Part shown: positions 19,126 through 27,704 of the stretch, piece after piece | How positions within the stretch are numbered: the first letter of the stretch is position 1 | Layout: every line of letters starts with the position of its first letter | Position numbers and translations under genes: made by a program | The notes under the pieces: generated by a model | Told to the model about the DNA's origin: nothing | What the model saw: the letters and a program-made list of their open reading frames with translations, nothing else | The model's database searches: none | Assembly (NCBI GenBank): GCA_963834365.1 | Contig: CAWIBS010000009.1 | Location: 186,001 to 250,000, forward strand | Source: CAWJAP01 sp963834365 | GTDB lineage: Bacteria; Acidobacteriota; Vicinamibacteria; Vicinamibacterales; Vicinamibacteraceae | Reading direction: 5' to 3' | Length of the DNA stretch: 64,000 nt

Positions 19126-19154
19126 TTGACACGGCTGAGCATCCCCGCTTGAAT
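19126..19154 (+). promoter_or_regulatory. Candidate sigma-70-type promoter for the TolB-like gene
   Basis: TTGACA (19126-19131), a 17-base spacer and TTGAAT (19149-19154) precede the ATG at 19172 by 17 bases. The -35 box is perfect and the -10 box matches four of six consensus bases. It lies in the 109-base gap between divergent genes. Confidence 0.45.
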
Positions 19155-19171
19155 CCGCGTGCGAGGTTCAC

Positions 19172-20197
19172 ATGAGGAAGCTTCAGGCGTGTGCGGTGCT
19201 GGTCGGTGGGTGCGCCATGCTCCTGGCCGCGGTGACGCCGAGGGCGCAGGACTCGTCGAAGAGCGGGAGCCCCGAGGACAACCTGCCCCCGGACATCACG
19301 CGCCTCACCGCCTTCGGCGAGCGAGCCTCGTGGTCGCCGGACGGCCGTCGCATCGCGTTCATGTCCAAGAGCTTCGGCGACGCGTTCGTCGTCGACGTGG
19401 CGACGAAGACGATTCGGCTGCTGACGCACTTCCCCAGCGCCGGGTTCCTGCGGGTGCAGTACCTGCCGAACGGGGACTTCTTCTTGATCGGCGCGCGGAC
19501 GTTCACGGACGTTCGAACCACGCGCGCGCGCGATCAGGAGATGTGGGTGCTCGGCGCGGACGGCAAGGGCCGGCCGGTCGCGCTCGACCACAAGATCTCC
19601 GAAGGCGTCGCCATCTCGCGGACGACCGCGAAGATCGCGTGGTCGAACACGCGCGGCCAGTATCCGGACCTGCTCGGCGAAGGCGAATCGGTCATCTACA
19701 CGGCGGACATCGTCCACGACGGCGGCTCACCAAAGCTCGCCAACAAGAAGGAGATCCTCCGCGCGAAGAGTCCCGAGTGCACGCTCGAGGCACAGGACTT
19801 CCGTCGGAACGATGCGGAGCTCGTCTACACCTGCTACCGGTCGCCGTTTGCCGACGTCTTTGGCATCGACCTGAGCTCGGGCCGCGTGACCACCTATCTC
19901 AAAGTCGCCGGGGAGTACAACGAGGTCGAGGGCATCTACCCCGACGGCGAGTACACGCTCGTCGAATCGAGCCGGGGCCAGGCACAGCAGAACTCGAACT
20001 ACATCGACATCTGGCGGCTGAAGCTGGTGGCGAACAGCGCCGATTACGTCCGGCTGACGAGGTGGGGCGACTACCCGGGCTACAAGGCGTCGAACCCGGT
20101 GGTCAGCCCCGACGGCCGGACGATCGCGTTCCAGTCGGCTCGCAGCCGCGACGAAGCCGGCGTCGGCTACGGCATCTTCCTGTTGCAGGTCAAGTGA
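19172..20197 (+). CDS. TolB-like PD40 beta-propeller protein
   Basis: 341 residues with signal peptide (AVLVGGCAMLLAAVTPRAQ). PD40-type blades are visible in ASWSPDGRRIAFMSKSF, VQYLPNGDFFLIGA, GIYPDGEYTLVESSRG and VVSPDGRTIAFQSARS. Family members are periplasmic or secreted propellers. This one lacks a peptidase domain, so it is a binding or sensor protein rather than a DPP-type enzyme. It resembles the propeller half of the protein at 741-2309 in blade signature only. GAGG lies nine bases before the ATG. Confidence 0.82.
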   Translation: MRKLQACAVLVGGCAMLLAAVTPRAQDSSKSGSPEDNLPPDITRLTAFGERASWSPDGRRIAFMSKSFGDAFVVDVATKTIRLLTHFPSAGFLRVQYLPNGDFFLIGARTFTDVRTTRARDQEMWVLGADGKGRPVALDHKISEGVAISRTTAKIAWSNTRGQYPDLLGEGESVIYTADIVHDGGSPKLANKKEILRAKSPECTLEAQDFRRNDAELVYTCYRSPFADVFGIDLSSGRVTTYLKVAGEYNEVEGIYPDGEYTLVESSRGQAQQNSNYIDIWRLKLVANSADYVRLTRWGDYPGYKASNPVVSPDGRTIAFQSARSRDEAGVGYGIFLLQVK

Positions 20198-20267
20198 GGG
20201 CCGGGCTGCGAGGAGGGCCGGGCTCGAGGAGGGCCGGGCTCGAGGAGGGCGCGGCTTCAGCCGCGCC
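20198..20267. terminator. GC-rich direct repeats ending in a perfect hairpin
   Basis: Copies of the unit GAGGAGGGCCGGGCTC (one incomplete) lead into a palindrome at 20248-20267 with nine-base arms GGCGCGGCT/AGCCGCGCC around TC. It lies between the convergent stops of the TolB-like gene (20197) and spmB (20283), so a bidirectional terminator role is plausible. No T-run follows. Confidence 0.5.
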
Positions 20268-20282
20268 AACAGCGTGGCACCG

Positions 20283-20816
20283 TCACCGGAACATCCAGGC
20301 GCACACCGCCACCGCGGCGGCCGCCGCGACGATGTCGCCGACGAGCGCGGCGGGGACGGCATGCCGCGTCCGTCGGACGCCGACCGCACCGAAGTAAACG
20401 GCCAGCACGTAGAAGGTCGTCTCCGTCGATCCGTACATCGTTGCCGCCGTTCGGGCGATCATCGAGTCGGGGCCGTGCGTCTTCACCAGGTCGGTGGCAA
20501 AGGCCAGCGATCCGCTGCCGGTGAGCGACCGGAGAATGGCCAGCGGGACCAGTTCCGCTGGAAAGCCGGTGGCGGCGGCGAGCGGCCTCAGCAGCGCCGT
20601 GACCAGATCCATCGCGCCCGAGCCCCGGAACATGCCGATGGCGACGAGGATGCCGACGAGGAACGGGATGATCTTCACCGCCACCTCGAACCCCTCGCGG
20701 GCCCCTTCGATGAACACGTCGTAGACCTTCACGCCGCGCACGAGCCCGACGAGCGGGATGCCGACGAGCAGGACCGGAATCGCCCAGAGCGAGATCGCCT
20801 CGAGGACGCCGCGCAT
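20283..20816 (-). CDS. spmB: Spore maturation protein B homologue (nucleoside recognition/Gate domain)
   Basis: 177 residues with hydrophobic helices (AISLWAIPVLLVGIPLVGLV, AVKIIPFLVGILVAIGMF) and the family region LTGSGSLAFATDL followed by MYGSTETTFYVLAVYFGAVG, characteristic of SpmB. The ATG at 20816 shares one base with the TGA of spmA (TGATG), so translation is coupled. SpmA and SpmB are integral membrane proteins needed for spore core dehydration in Bacillus. The pair is also widespread in bacteria that do not form spores, where the role is undefined; a transport function is inferred from the Gate domain. Confidence 0.9.
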   Translation of the reverse strand: MRGVLEAISLWAIPVLLVGIPLVGLVRGVKVYDVFIEGAREGFEVAVKIIPFLVGILVAIGMFRGSGAMDLVTALLRPLAAATGFPAELVPLAILRSLTGSGSLAFATDLVKTHGPDSMIARTAATMYGSTETTFYVLAVYFGAVGVRRTRHAVPAALVGDIVAAAAAVAVCAWMFR

Positions 20817-21436
20817 CAGACGTTTCCCCCAGCCGGCGCGGCCGCGGCCGCGGGCGCGATCGGGTAGAACCGCTCGAGCAGACGGGCCGAGATCACCGCG
20901 GCCAGCGTCCCGATGAACGTCGCGATGATCGTGGTCCCGATGATCACCGTCGGGTTCGTCGATCCCGCCGCCGCCAGGACCCCGATCATCGTCGCCGGAA
21001 TCAGCTGGACACCAGTCGTCGTCACCGCCATGAAGGTGACCATCGAGTTGCTGGCGGTCTCCTTCTCGGGATTGAGCGCCTGAAGCGCTTCCATCGCCTT
21101 GATGCCGAGCGGGGTTGCGGCGTTGTTGAGCCCCAGCATGTTCGCCGCCAGCGCCAGCACGAGGGCTCCGGCCGCCGGATGGCCTGGCGGCACGTCCGGG
21201 AAGAACCACCGCAGGAACGGCCGCAGGAGCCGGCCCACGAGGACGACCAGCCCCGCCGCCTCGGCGACGCGCATCATCCCGAGCCAGAGCGTCATGATGC
21301 CGACGAGGCCGATCGCGATCTGCACCGCCGTGGATGCCGACTCCACGGCCCCTTTCGTCACCGCATCGACGGTCCCGTTGACCGCAGCCATCACGAGCGC
21401 CGCAGCCATCAGGCCGAACCAGACGTAGTTGAGCAT
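20816..21436 (-). CDS. spmA: Spore maturation protein A homologue
   Basis: 206 residues. It begins MLNYVWFGLMAAALVMAAVN and contains the SpmA hallmark NMLGLNNAATPLGIKAM followed by LNPEKETASNSMVTFMAVTT. Six or so membrane helices are apparent. It is the first gene of a two-gene operon with spmB (stop and start overlap by one base). A heptad repeat tract lies just upstream of its start. The rest of the window has no sporulation genes. Confidence 0.92.
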   Translation of the reverse strand: MLNYVWFGLMAAALVMAAVNGTVDAVTKGAVESASTAVQIAIGLVGIMTLWLGMMRVAEAAGLVVLVGRLLRPFLRWFFPDVPPGHPAAGALVLALAANMLGLNNAATPLGIKAMEALQALNPEKETASNSMVTFMAVTTTGVQLIPATMIGVLAAAGSTNPTVIIGTTIIATFIGTLAAVISARLLERFYPIAPAAAAAPAGGNV

Positions 21437-21488
21437 GGCGCGGATGGTATCGCAGGGATGGCGCGGACGGGCGTACAGGCTGTCTTCG

Positions 21489-21550
21489 GGCTACGGTCTT
21501 TGGTCTTTGGTCTTTGGTCGCTGGTACTGGTAGCTGGTAGCTGGTGTTGG
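21489..21550. repeat. Heptanucleotide tract mixing GGTCTTT and GGTAGCT units
   Basis: Units GGTCTTT (three times), GGTCGCT, then GGTAGCT (twice) and GGTGTTGG follow one another in one tract. This shows that the two unit types belong to one repeat family. It lies between the divergent starts of spmA and the amidohydrolase gene. Confidence 0.8.
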
Positions 21551-21565
21551 TCCACAATATCCGGC

Positions 21566-22504
21566 GTGCAGCCGCCGGGAGTTCCTGATCGGTTCCGCGC
21601 TCGGCGCTTTGGGCCTGGCGGTATGCCGTGGCGGTGATCAGAAGCGGCCGACCCGATCATCGACATCCATCAGCACGTCGGATACAGCGGCCGTCCCGAT
21701 GACGTGTTGCTGGCCCACCAGCGCGCGCTGGGCGTCACCACGACGATCCTGCTGCCCGCCGGCCGCGCGGCATCGCGTCCCTCGACCCATGACGGAGTGG
21801 CGAACGGCCTGCAGGCGCAGGCCGCGGGAAACGAGACGTGCGCCCGATTCGCCCGGACCCATGCGGCCGCCTACCGCCATGCGGCCAACGACGTCCCCGA
21901 TGCCGAGGGCGCCGTCGATGAGATCACGCGATATCTGAAGCGCGGCGCCGTCATGATCGGCGAGCAGAAGTTCGGCGTGGAGTGCGACGCGCCCGAGATG
22001 CAGCGGCTGTACGCACTGGCGCAGGAGTTCGACGTACCGGTGCTGATGCACTGGCAGTTCGGGATGTACAACCACGGCTTCGAGCGGTTCCACCGGATGC
22101 TCGAGCAGTACCCGCGGGTGCGATTCATCGGCCACGCGCAGACCTGGTGGGCCAACATCGACCGCAACCACGCGGATCAGACTGTGCTCTACCCGAAGGG
22201 GCCCGTCACCCCCGGCGGTCTCACCGACCGCTACCTGACCGACTATCCCAACCTGTTCGGAGACCTGTCGGCGGGCTCGGGTCTGAATGCGCTGACGCGC
22301 GACGAAACGTTCACCCGCGACTTCCTGGTCCGTCATCAGGACAAGCTGCTCTACGGCAGCGACTGCAGCGACCACGACGGCGGCGGTCCTGCCTGCCAGG
22401 GCGGCAAGACGATCGCCGCCATCCGCCGTCTCGCAGCCGATCGGCGCGTCGAGCGGAAGCTGCTGTTCGAGAACGCGAAGCGGTTGTTCCGTAGGGCTTG
22501 CTAA
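21566..22504 (+). pseudogene. Amidohydrolase family protein with Tat-type leader, frameshifted near its start
   Basis: From 21704 the frame is intact to the stop at 22504. It shows a TIM-barrel metal-dependent hydrolase of the amidohydrolase-2 type: MHWQFGMYNHGFERF, RVRFIGHAQTWWANI and LLYGSDCSDHDGGG (metal ligands His and Asp). Upstream the expected DIHQHVGY motif lies at about 21660 in the same frame. The leader RREFLIGSALGALGLAV (twin-arginine style) is in another frame. One extra C near 21572 and one missing A near 21637 would give a continuous protein starting GTG-CAG-CGC-CGG at 21566. The stop overlaps the convergent DUF1080 stop by four bases. Confidence 0.75.
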
Positions 22505-23277
22505 GGCCGCGGGGCTGCTGAGGAGAGCAAAGCCTTCGCTTCGGCGGCCGGAATCTCCCGAATGTAGACGTTGCGGAACCGGACCTCGGATCCGTGCGTC
22601 TGCAACTCGATCGATCCCGCTGGCAGCACCGGCTGTGCGCGGTCGAAGAAGTTGTCGAGCACCTGACCTTCGACGACGGGCTTGTCGTTGAGCACCACCC
22701 AGACGCGGGTGCCCGCCATCTTGATCTTGAGCGTGTTCCACTGGCCGATCGGATTGTCGGCCTTGACGAGCGGCCACTTGCCGGGATTGTCGGCGTTGTT
22801 GTTCCACAACCCGCCCGATCCACGATCGGCGCCGTTGCGCTGGTCGCGCGCGCTCGCGGGATCCCACAGCTGGACCTGCGGATAGCTGCGGAGATAGATC
22901 CCGGAATCGCCGCCCGGCTGCGTCAGCAGCCAGTCCACCCACAGCTCGAAGTCGCCGTACGCCTTCTCGGTCGCGAGGTGCACCCCCTTCCCGTCCGACA
23001 CGATCTCGCCCTTGGCCGTGTCCACCCGCCAGTGCTGGTCGCGATCGGCGTTCCACTCGGCCTGCTTCGCCGTTCGCTCTTCGGGTGTGAACTTCGCTTC
23101 GACGTACGGGCTGAAGACACCCCCGCCTCCCGGACGTCCGCGCCACCCGCTCAGATCGCGACCATTGAAGATCGCCGTGAAGCCGTCAGGCGGCCTGGGC
23201 GCCTGCGCCTGGAGCGCGATCGAAACTCCGGCGCCCGCGAGCGCTCCGAGCATCAGCACCGCTGATCGAAATCGCAT
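22501..23277 (-). CDS. DUF1080 (3-keto-disaccharide hydrolase-like) secreted protein
   Basis: 258 residues from the ATG at 23277, chosen because GGAGG lies nine bases upstream; an in-frame start ten codons earlier lacks one. Signal peptide VLMLGALAGAGVSIALQAQA. The DUF1080 fold is recognised by FTAIFNGRDLSGWRG, YGDFELWVDWLLTQPGGDSGIYLR, GLWNNNADNPGKWPLVKADNPIGQWNT and IELQTHGSEVRFRNVYIRE. Members act on modified sugars such as 3-keto-glycosides or serve as sugar-binding domains outside the cell. The convergent amidohydrolase may belong to the same catabolic setting, but nothing in the sequence proves it. Confidence 0.88.
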   Translation of the reverse strand: MRFRSAVLMLGALAGAGVSIALQAQAPRPPDGFTAIFNGRDLSGWRGRPGGGGVFSPYVEAKFTPEERTAKQAEWNADRDQHWRVDTAKGEIVSDGKGVHLATEKAYGDFELWVDWLLTQPGGDSGIYLRSYPQVQLWDPASARDQRNGADRGSGGLWNNNADNPGKWPLVKADNPIGQWNTLKIKMAGTRVWVVLNDKPVVEGQVLDNFFDRAQPVLPAGSIELQTHGSEVRFRNVYIREIPAAEAKALLSSAAPRP

Positions 23278-23311
23278 CGAAGAAATCCTCCGCGGGGAGT
23301 GTGACACAGGT

Positions 23312-23387
23312 GGCTCAGGGCTCGAGGGGCCCAGGGCTCACGGCTCGAGGCTCATGAGGCTCAGGAAGCATGGGCTCAGGGCTCGGG
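23312..23387. repeat. GGCTCAG-type heptad repeats overlapping the polymerase 3' end
   Basis: Units such as GGCTCAG, GGCTCGA and GGCTCAT recur mostly at seven-base spacing. The polymerase stop (23315) falls inside the tract, so the last 20 or so residues of that protein (rich in Pro and Glu) are repeat-encoded. Confidence 0.65.
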
Positions 23388-25786
23388 GTGGTGAGGATCG
23401 GCCGGACGTCTGCGACCGATGATCCGAAGAGCGATGGTTGTGCGGGATCGGCGAAGACGATCGCGAAGTCGTCGGGCGTGAAGGCGCGCGCGAGCCGCGC
23501 GGCGAAGGTGTCGCGCAGGACGCGCACGTAGTGGTCGACGTCGTAGTCGCGGCGATCGGGTCGCGCGTCGAGCATGCCCTCGTCGTCGATCGCGCCCGCC
23601 ACGGCGCCAGGCCCCGCCTGCGTCCGATAGACGCGGACGCGCTCGCCGACGCGCCAGGTGGTCCGGCCGCTCGCGAGCATCGCCTCGTACGCCAGCTCGC
23701 GCCGCGTGTCGCGCAGCTCGAGGTACTCGCCCGGGGTCTTGGTCAGCCGCACGCGCGAGGAGACGTCGAGGGTCGGGAGTGTCGCGGCTCCGCAGCGCTG
23801 CCAGCGTCGCGAGGTAGGCCTCGCGCACGCCGGCGACGTCGCCGGCGAGCAGGCGGTCGATCGCGCGGCGCAGGAACGCTTCGCCGAACGGCTCGGCGCG
23901 GCTCGAGCGGAACGCGACGCCGCGCAGCACGAGCGCGCCGTCGTAGCCGAGGAGCGCGTAGTTCTTCGGCTCGTGCGACAGCATCGCCGCGTAGCGGCCG
24001 TCGAACTCGAGCTGCACGAGCGGCGGCAGCAGCGCCGCGACCTCGGCGACGACGCGCCGCTCGTCGGCCTCGCTCCACGTCTCGGGCACCGCGAAGTAGA
24101 CGCCGTCGGTGTCGGCCTCGAGCAGCGTCACGCCGCGCGCGGCGAGCTCGCGGCACATCAGCTCGAGCACCTCGCGGCCGCGGCGCGTCACCTCGTTCGC
24201 CGCGTGGACGTCGGCGAACCGCGTCAGCCCGCCGCCGGCGCGCGAGGTAGCCGTAGGCCGAGTTCACGACGAGCTTCATCGCCGCCGACATCGCCTCGTG
24301 GGTGTGGCGCTCGGCCGATCCCGGCGGGGCGGCCCGGGCGCTCGCCTTCGCGGCGAGCCGCTGCTCGACCAGCCGATCGACCAGCGCGAGCAGCGCGCCA
24401 GAGGCGATCGCGCGCCGGCCCGATGCGGTACGCGCGCATCAGCGACGGATACAGGCTGGCGACGTCGGCCTTCACGACGCGCTGCGCGACGCCGGTCGCG
24501 AACAGGTGCAGCGCGGCGCCGCTGTGCGGCGTGCCGTCGCCGGGCTGGTGCGCGGGCAGCGCCGCGCCCGCGCGCAGGTACGCGCGCACCAGCAGCGGAT
24601 CGATGCACGCCGGTCGCCGCGCCGGCGTCGGCGAGCCGCTCGTAGCGGCGCGGCGCCATGCGCGCCAGCGCGAACGCGGCGCCGCCGAGCAGCCGCGCCA
24701 GACCCGCGACCTCCTCGACGTCCGCGCGCGGCGTAGCGCCGCACGCGCGCCGGGTCGCGCCGGTACACCGTCGTAGATCCGATCGCCGGGGATCAGCTCG
24801 CGATCGGGTCCGGCGAGGCCGAGGTGCCGCGCCACCGCCTTGAGCCCGTGGCCGGGCAGGTCGCGCGTCGCGAAGTCGTGGCGCAGGACGGCGTCGAGCG
24901 TGTCGATCAGCTCGCGGCCCGGGGCCACGAACCGGATGCGACGGTCGCTCGCCGGCCCCGCCGCCACGCCGCGCCGCGCCGCCCGCTGGCGCAGCCCGGG
25001 CGGACCGATGCGCCCGAGCGCGAGCGGCACGCCGAGCCGCCGCGCGCGCCGATCGAGGAACGGCAGGTCGAAGCCGTGCAGGTTGTGGTTCTCGATCACG
25101 TCCGGATCGGCCGATTGCACCCTGGCCACGAGGCGCCGCAATCAGCTCGGCCTCGTCGGCCGCAGCGTCTCCGCGCGCCTCGAGCATCGTCGGTCCGCGC
25201 CGGACGGATCGCGCACCGCGATCATGAAGATCCGATCGCGTTCGGCATCGAGCCCGGTGGTCTCGAGGTCGAACTGCAGGCGGTGGAGATCGTCGAACGA
25301 CAGGTCGCGGAAGTACGTCCGCCCCGTCGCCACGAGGTACTGCTCCTCGGGCGGCAGCGCGAGCACGCATTCCCTGCCCAGCTCGCGCAGGTGATCAACC
25401 GGCTGCCCGAGCCGTCGCGAGGCGCCATGCAGCACCGCCGCACCAGCAGCCGCGCATCGGCGGCGCGCACGAGGAAGCGCAGCGCGCCGGGGCCGTCGAG
25501 CTCGCGGTAGGTCACGCGCGGGCCGGTGCTGCCCTCCGGCCCCAGCGCCGCGCCGAGGTGCTGGAGGTCGTCGAGACGGTCGAGCAGGAGCCACGGCCGG
25601 AAGCGGCGTTCCTCGCGCACGAGCCGCCCGTTTCGCGAATCCGGCGCCAGACGACGGCGGCCCGTCGGCTTCGGCCCACACCGACACGATGCCGGGCGTG
25701 TCGTCCCAGCCCCACAGCCATTCGTCCTCTGTCGGCCGCACGAAATCGTTTCTGCGATCTGAATGCTGCGTGGCCACACCATACAT
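23315..25786 (-). pseudogene. Family B DNA polymerase, multiply frameshifted
   Basis: All diagnostic motifs are present in order but in different frames. Exonuclease motif I is DLETTGLDAERD near 25265, motif II NHNLHGFDLPFLDRR near 25095, and a YxxxD-like motif III lies near 24725. Polymerase motif A is DVASLYPSLMRAY near 24450, motif B KLVVNSAYGYL near 24260, and motif C EADTDGVYF near 24115. The start at 25786 gives TEDEWLWGWDDTPGIVSVWAEADG. A repaired protein would be about 823 residues, near the size of bacterial Pol II-like enzymes with 3'-5' proofreading. Around six to eight single-base shifts interrupt it. The segment is extremely GC-rich. No recombination or repair neighbours are seen. 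Confidence 0.85.
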
Positions 25787-25889
25787 CGACGCTCAGCAGA
25801 GACGGTGTGGCGTCCGATCAGAAATTGCTGCCACGCAGCTGGCGCCGGACCGATGCCCTCGCGTGCCGGACTTGACCGAAGGACTTCGA

Positions 25890-26972
25890 TCAGCGGCCGG
25901 GCATCTCGATCGGATGCTGGAGGCGCTTCAGATCCATCCCGATCCACGTCGCGACAGCCTCGACGGCAGCCTGGTCGCGCACCACGGTGCCGAGCGGCGG
26001 CATCTGCGAGGACGGCGATCTCGATCGCATGCGGGCGAGGATGGCGCTCAGCCCCGGAGCGTGCAGATTGACGAGCACGCTCGCGCCTGTCGGCGCGGAA
26101 GGAACCTGCCACGCGGTGGGAAACCCGATCAACCGCCGTGCCACGGCGTCACCGTCGGTGGTGAGCTCCCTGTGTTTCAGCGACAGCCCTTGCACAGAGA
26201 TCTCGCCGCTGCCGTCGTGGCAGCTTCCGCAGTTCGCCGCCAGGTAGCCCAGGACCGCACGGGTCTGTGGGTGGCTCGCGCGAATGCGCGGCGGATCGGA
26301 GACGAGCTCCTGGCTGGCCGGCGACAATCGACGTTCCTCCACCAGCGACTTCAGCGTCAGCAGGTCCGGCGACGACGGCTCGCCGTGAAGCGCGTGCGGG
26401 TCGCGATCCGTCGAGAGCTGAAGGGCGTTGAAGCCGAGCGGCCGTGTCCGCGTCGAGCCGTGGCAGGCCCGGCAGTCCTCGACGGAGGGCACGGCGTGCC
26501 AGCGCCCGGGAGCAATCTCCACGACGCCTGGCTCGCCGGCGTCTGGCGCGCGGGTCGCCGCGGTGCCCCCGGCATTCCAGATGTAGCTCGCGGCCACCCA
26601 GTGCCCGGCCGACGCCTTCCAGAGAAAGCGCGTCTCGATCTTCCGGCCCCCGAATCGAAACTCCTTCCAGAAGCGCGTCCCGACGGGAAGGTCCCATGCG
26701 TGCGGGTCGGCGGCATCGATGACCGAGCCCGGCGGAAGGAAGACCCAGCGCGACTTCGTGGCGCCGTCCGACCACAGGGGATACTGCGGAGAGAAGGCGC
26801 GGTTGCGGGGATCGACCCGTCCCGGATCGTCCGCCGCGTAAAGGCCAGTGTCCTCGAGGCGTTCTGGTGCGCGGGCCGTGGCCCCGGCCACGTCGCGATC
26901 TTGCGCGGATCGCGCCGACACGGCGCCCGCGAGCATCACCACCGCAGCCGAGACCACCAGCCGGCCACGCAT
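25890..26972 (-). CDS. Diheme c-type cytochrome (TIGR03806/SO2930-like)
   Basis: 360 residues with signal peptide (VSAAVVMLAGAVSA). Typical family features are the N-terminal YPLWSDGATKSRWVFLPPG and GTRFWKEFRF segments and two heme-binding sites: CRACH at 167-171 and CGSCH at 248-252. The C-terminus MPPLGTVVRDQAAVEAVATW is the usual ending. It is a periplasmic electron carrier or oxidase subunit; partner unknown. Its ATG at 26972 shares one base with the TAA of the upstream cytochrome c gene (TAATG), so both are translated together. Confidence 0.88.
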   Translation of the reverse strand: MRGRLVVSAAVVMLAGAVSARSAQDRDVAGATARAPERLEDTGLYAADDPGRVDPRNRAFSPQYPLWSDGATKSRWVFLPPGSVIDAADPHAWDLPVGTRFWKEFRFGGRKIETRFLWKASAGHWVAASYIWNAGGTAATRAPDAGEPGVVEIAPGRWHAVPSVEDCRACHGSTRTRPLGFNALQLSTDRDPHALHGEPSSPDLLTLKSLVEERRLSPASQELVSDPPRIRASHPQTRAVLGYLAANCGSCHDGSGEISVQGLSLKHRELTTDGDAVARRLIGFPTAWQVPSAPTGASVLVNLHAPGLSAILARMRSRSPSSQMPPLGTVVRDQAAVEAVATWIGMDLKRLQHPIEMPGR

Positions 26973-27565
26973 TAGCGCGATCCTTCCGCCGGGTCGATCG
27001 GCGCAGGCACGCGGTTGCGGACCGGTGGGAGCGACCGCAGATACGCGAAGACCGCTTTGAGGTCCTCGTCGTTCAACGTGCGGATCATCGGCCACGGCAT
27101 CGGCGGCAGGATTGGCCTGCCCTTCCCCTCGTGGCGGCCCGTCCGCAGCGCCGCGACGAACATTTCCTCGGTCCATCGGCCGAGGCCGGTCTCGGGATCG
27201 GGGGTGAGGTTGGCCGTGAAGCTGACGCCCCACGGACCTGCGAACGCTGTATTGGTCGCGGCGCCCATCCAGATCCATGGTCCGGGCGGCAGCGCGGGCG
27301 GCGGCGGCATCACGAGGTCGCCCGGATGGCCGGTCAGCGCGCGCGACATGTCGGGCTCGGGGCCGCGGGCCCCGACCTTCCAGGGGGTATGGCAGTCGTT
27401 GCAGCCCATCGCGCCCACGAGGTAGGAGCCGCGCGCGATGCGCGCCTCATCGGCGGGGGCGCCTGCCGTCCCCGGTGCGGCGGGTACCACCGCACGCGCG
27501 ATCGCGCCCGACAGCGCCGTCAGTCCGATTGCGAGCACGGCCGTCGTCATCGAATGTGTCGTCAT
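26972..27565 (-). CDS. Monoheme cytochrome c
   Basis: 197 residues from the ATG at 27565, nine bases after GGAGG. Signal peptide ends near residue 25. Heme site CNDCH at 55-59 in RGSYLVGAMGCNDCHTPW; distal Met probably in ILPPMPWPMIRTLNDEDLKAVFAYLRSLPP. This arrangement (first heme domain of alcohol/aldehyde dehydrogenase-type cytochromes) suggests periplasmic electron transfer. It is the first gene of a two-gene operon with the diheme cytochrome, a likely electron partner. No dehydrogenase gene is adjacent. Confidence 0.88.
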   Translation of the reverse strand: MTTHSMTTAVLAIGLTALSGAIARAVVPAAPGTAGAPADEARIARGSYLVGAMGCNDCHTPWKVGARGPEPDMSRALTGHPGDLVMPPPPALPPGPWIWMGAATNTAFAGPWGVSFTANLTPDPETGLGRWTEEMFVAALRTGRHEGKGRPILPPMPWPMIRTLNDEDLKAVFAYLRSLPPVRNRVPAPIDPAEGSR

Positions 27566-27665
27566 GTAGAAGGACCTCCACTCTCCGGCAGCGAATCTAG
27601 CAAGGCGTCGCTGCCATAGACGTGAAACCTTTCCTCACGCCACCCTAAGCAACCCTACCGGGATC

Positions 27666-27697
27666 TTGAAAAGACCTTAAAGGGGCGGCGCTATACT
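27666..27697 (+). promoter_or_regulatory. Candidate promoter giving a leaderless transcript
   Basis: TTGAAA (27666-27671) and TATACT (27692-27697) lie 20 bases apart. The -10 box ends only seven bases before the GTG at 27705, so transcription would start at or next to the start codon. There is no Shine-Dalgarno sequence, consistent with leaderless translation. The spacer is longer than usual. Confidence 0.35.
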
Positions 27698-27704
27698 CGT
27701 TTTC

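Noticed and set aside
22501..22504. Four-base overlap of convergent stop codons (amidohydrolase and DUF1080 genes) as evidence for a shared function
   Set aside because: Convergent overlap reflects compact packing and does not imply co-regulation.
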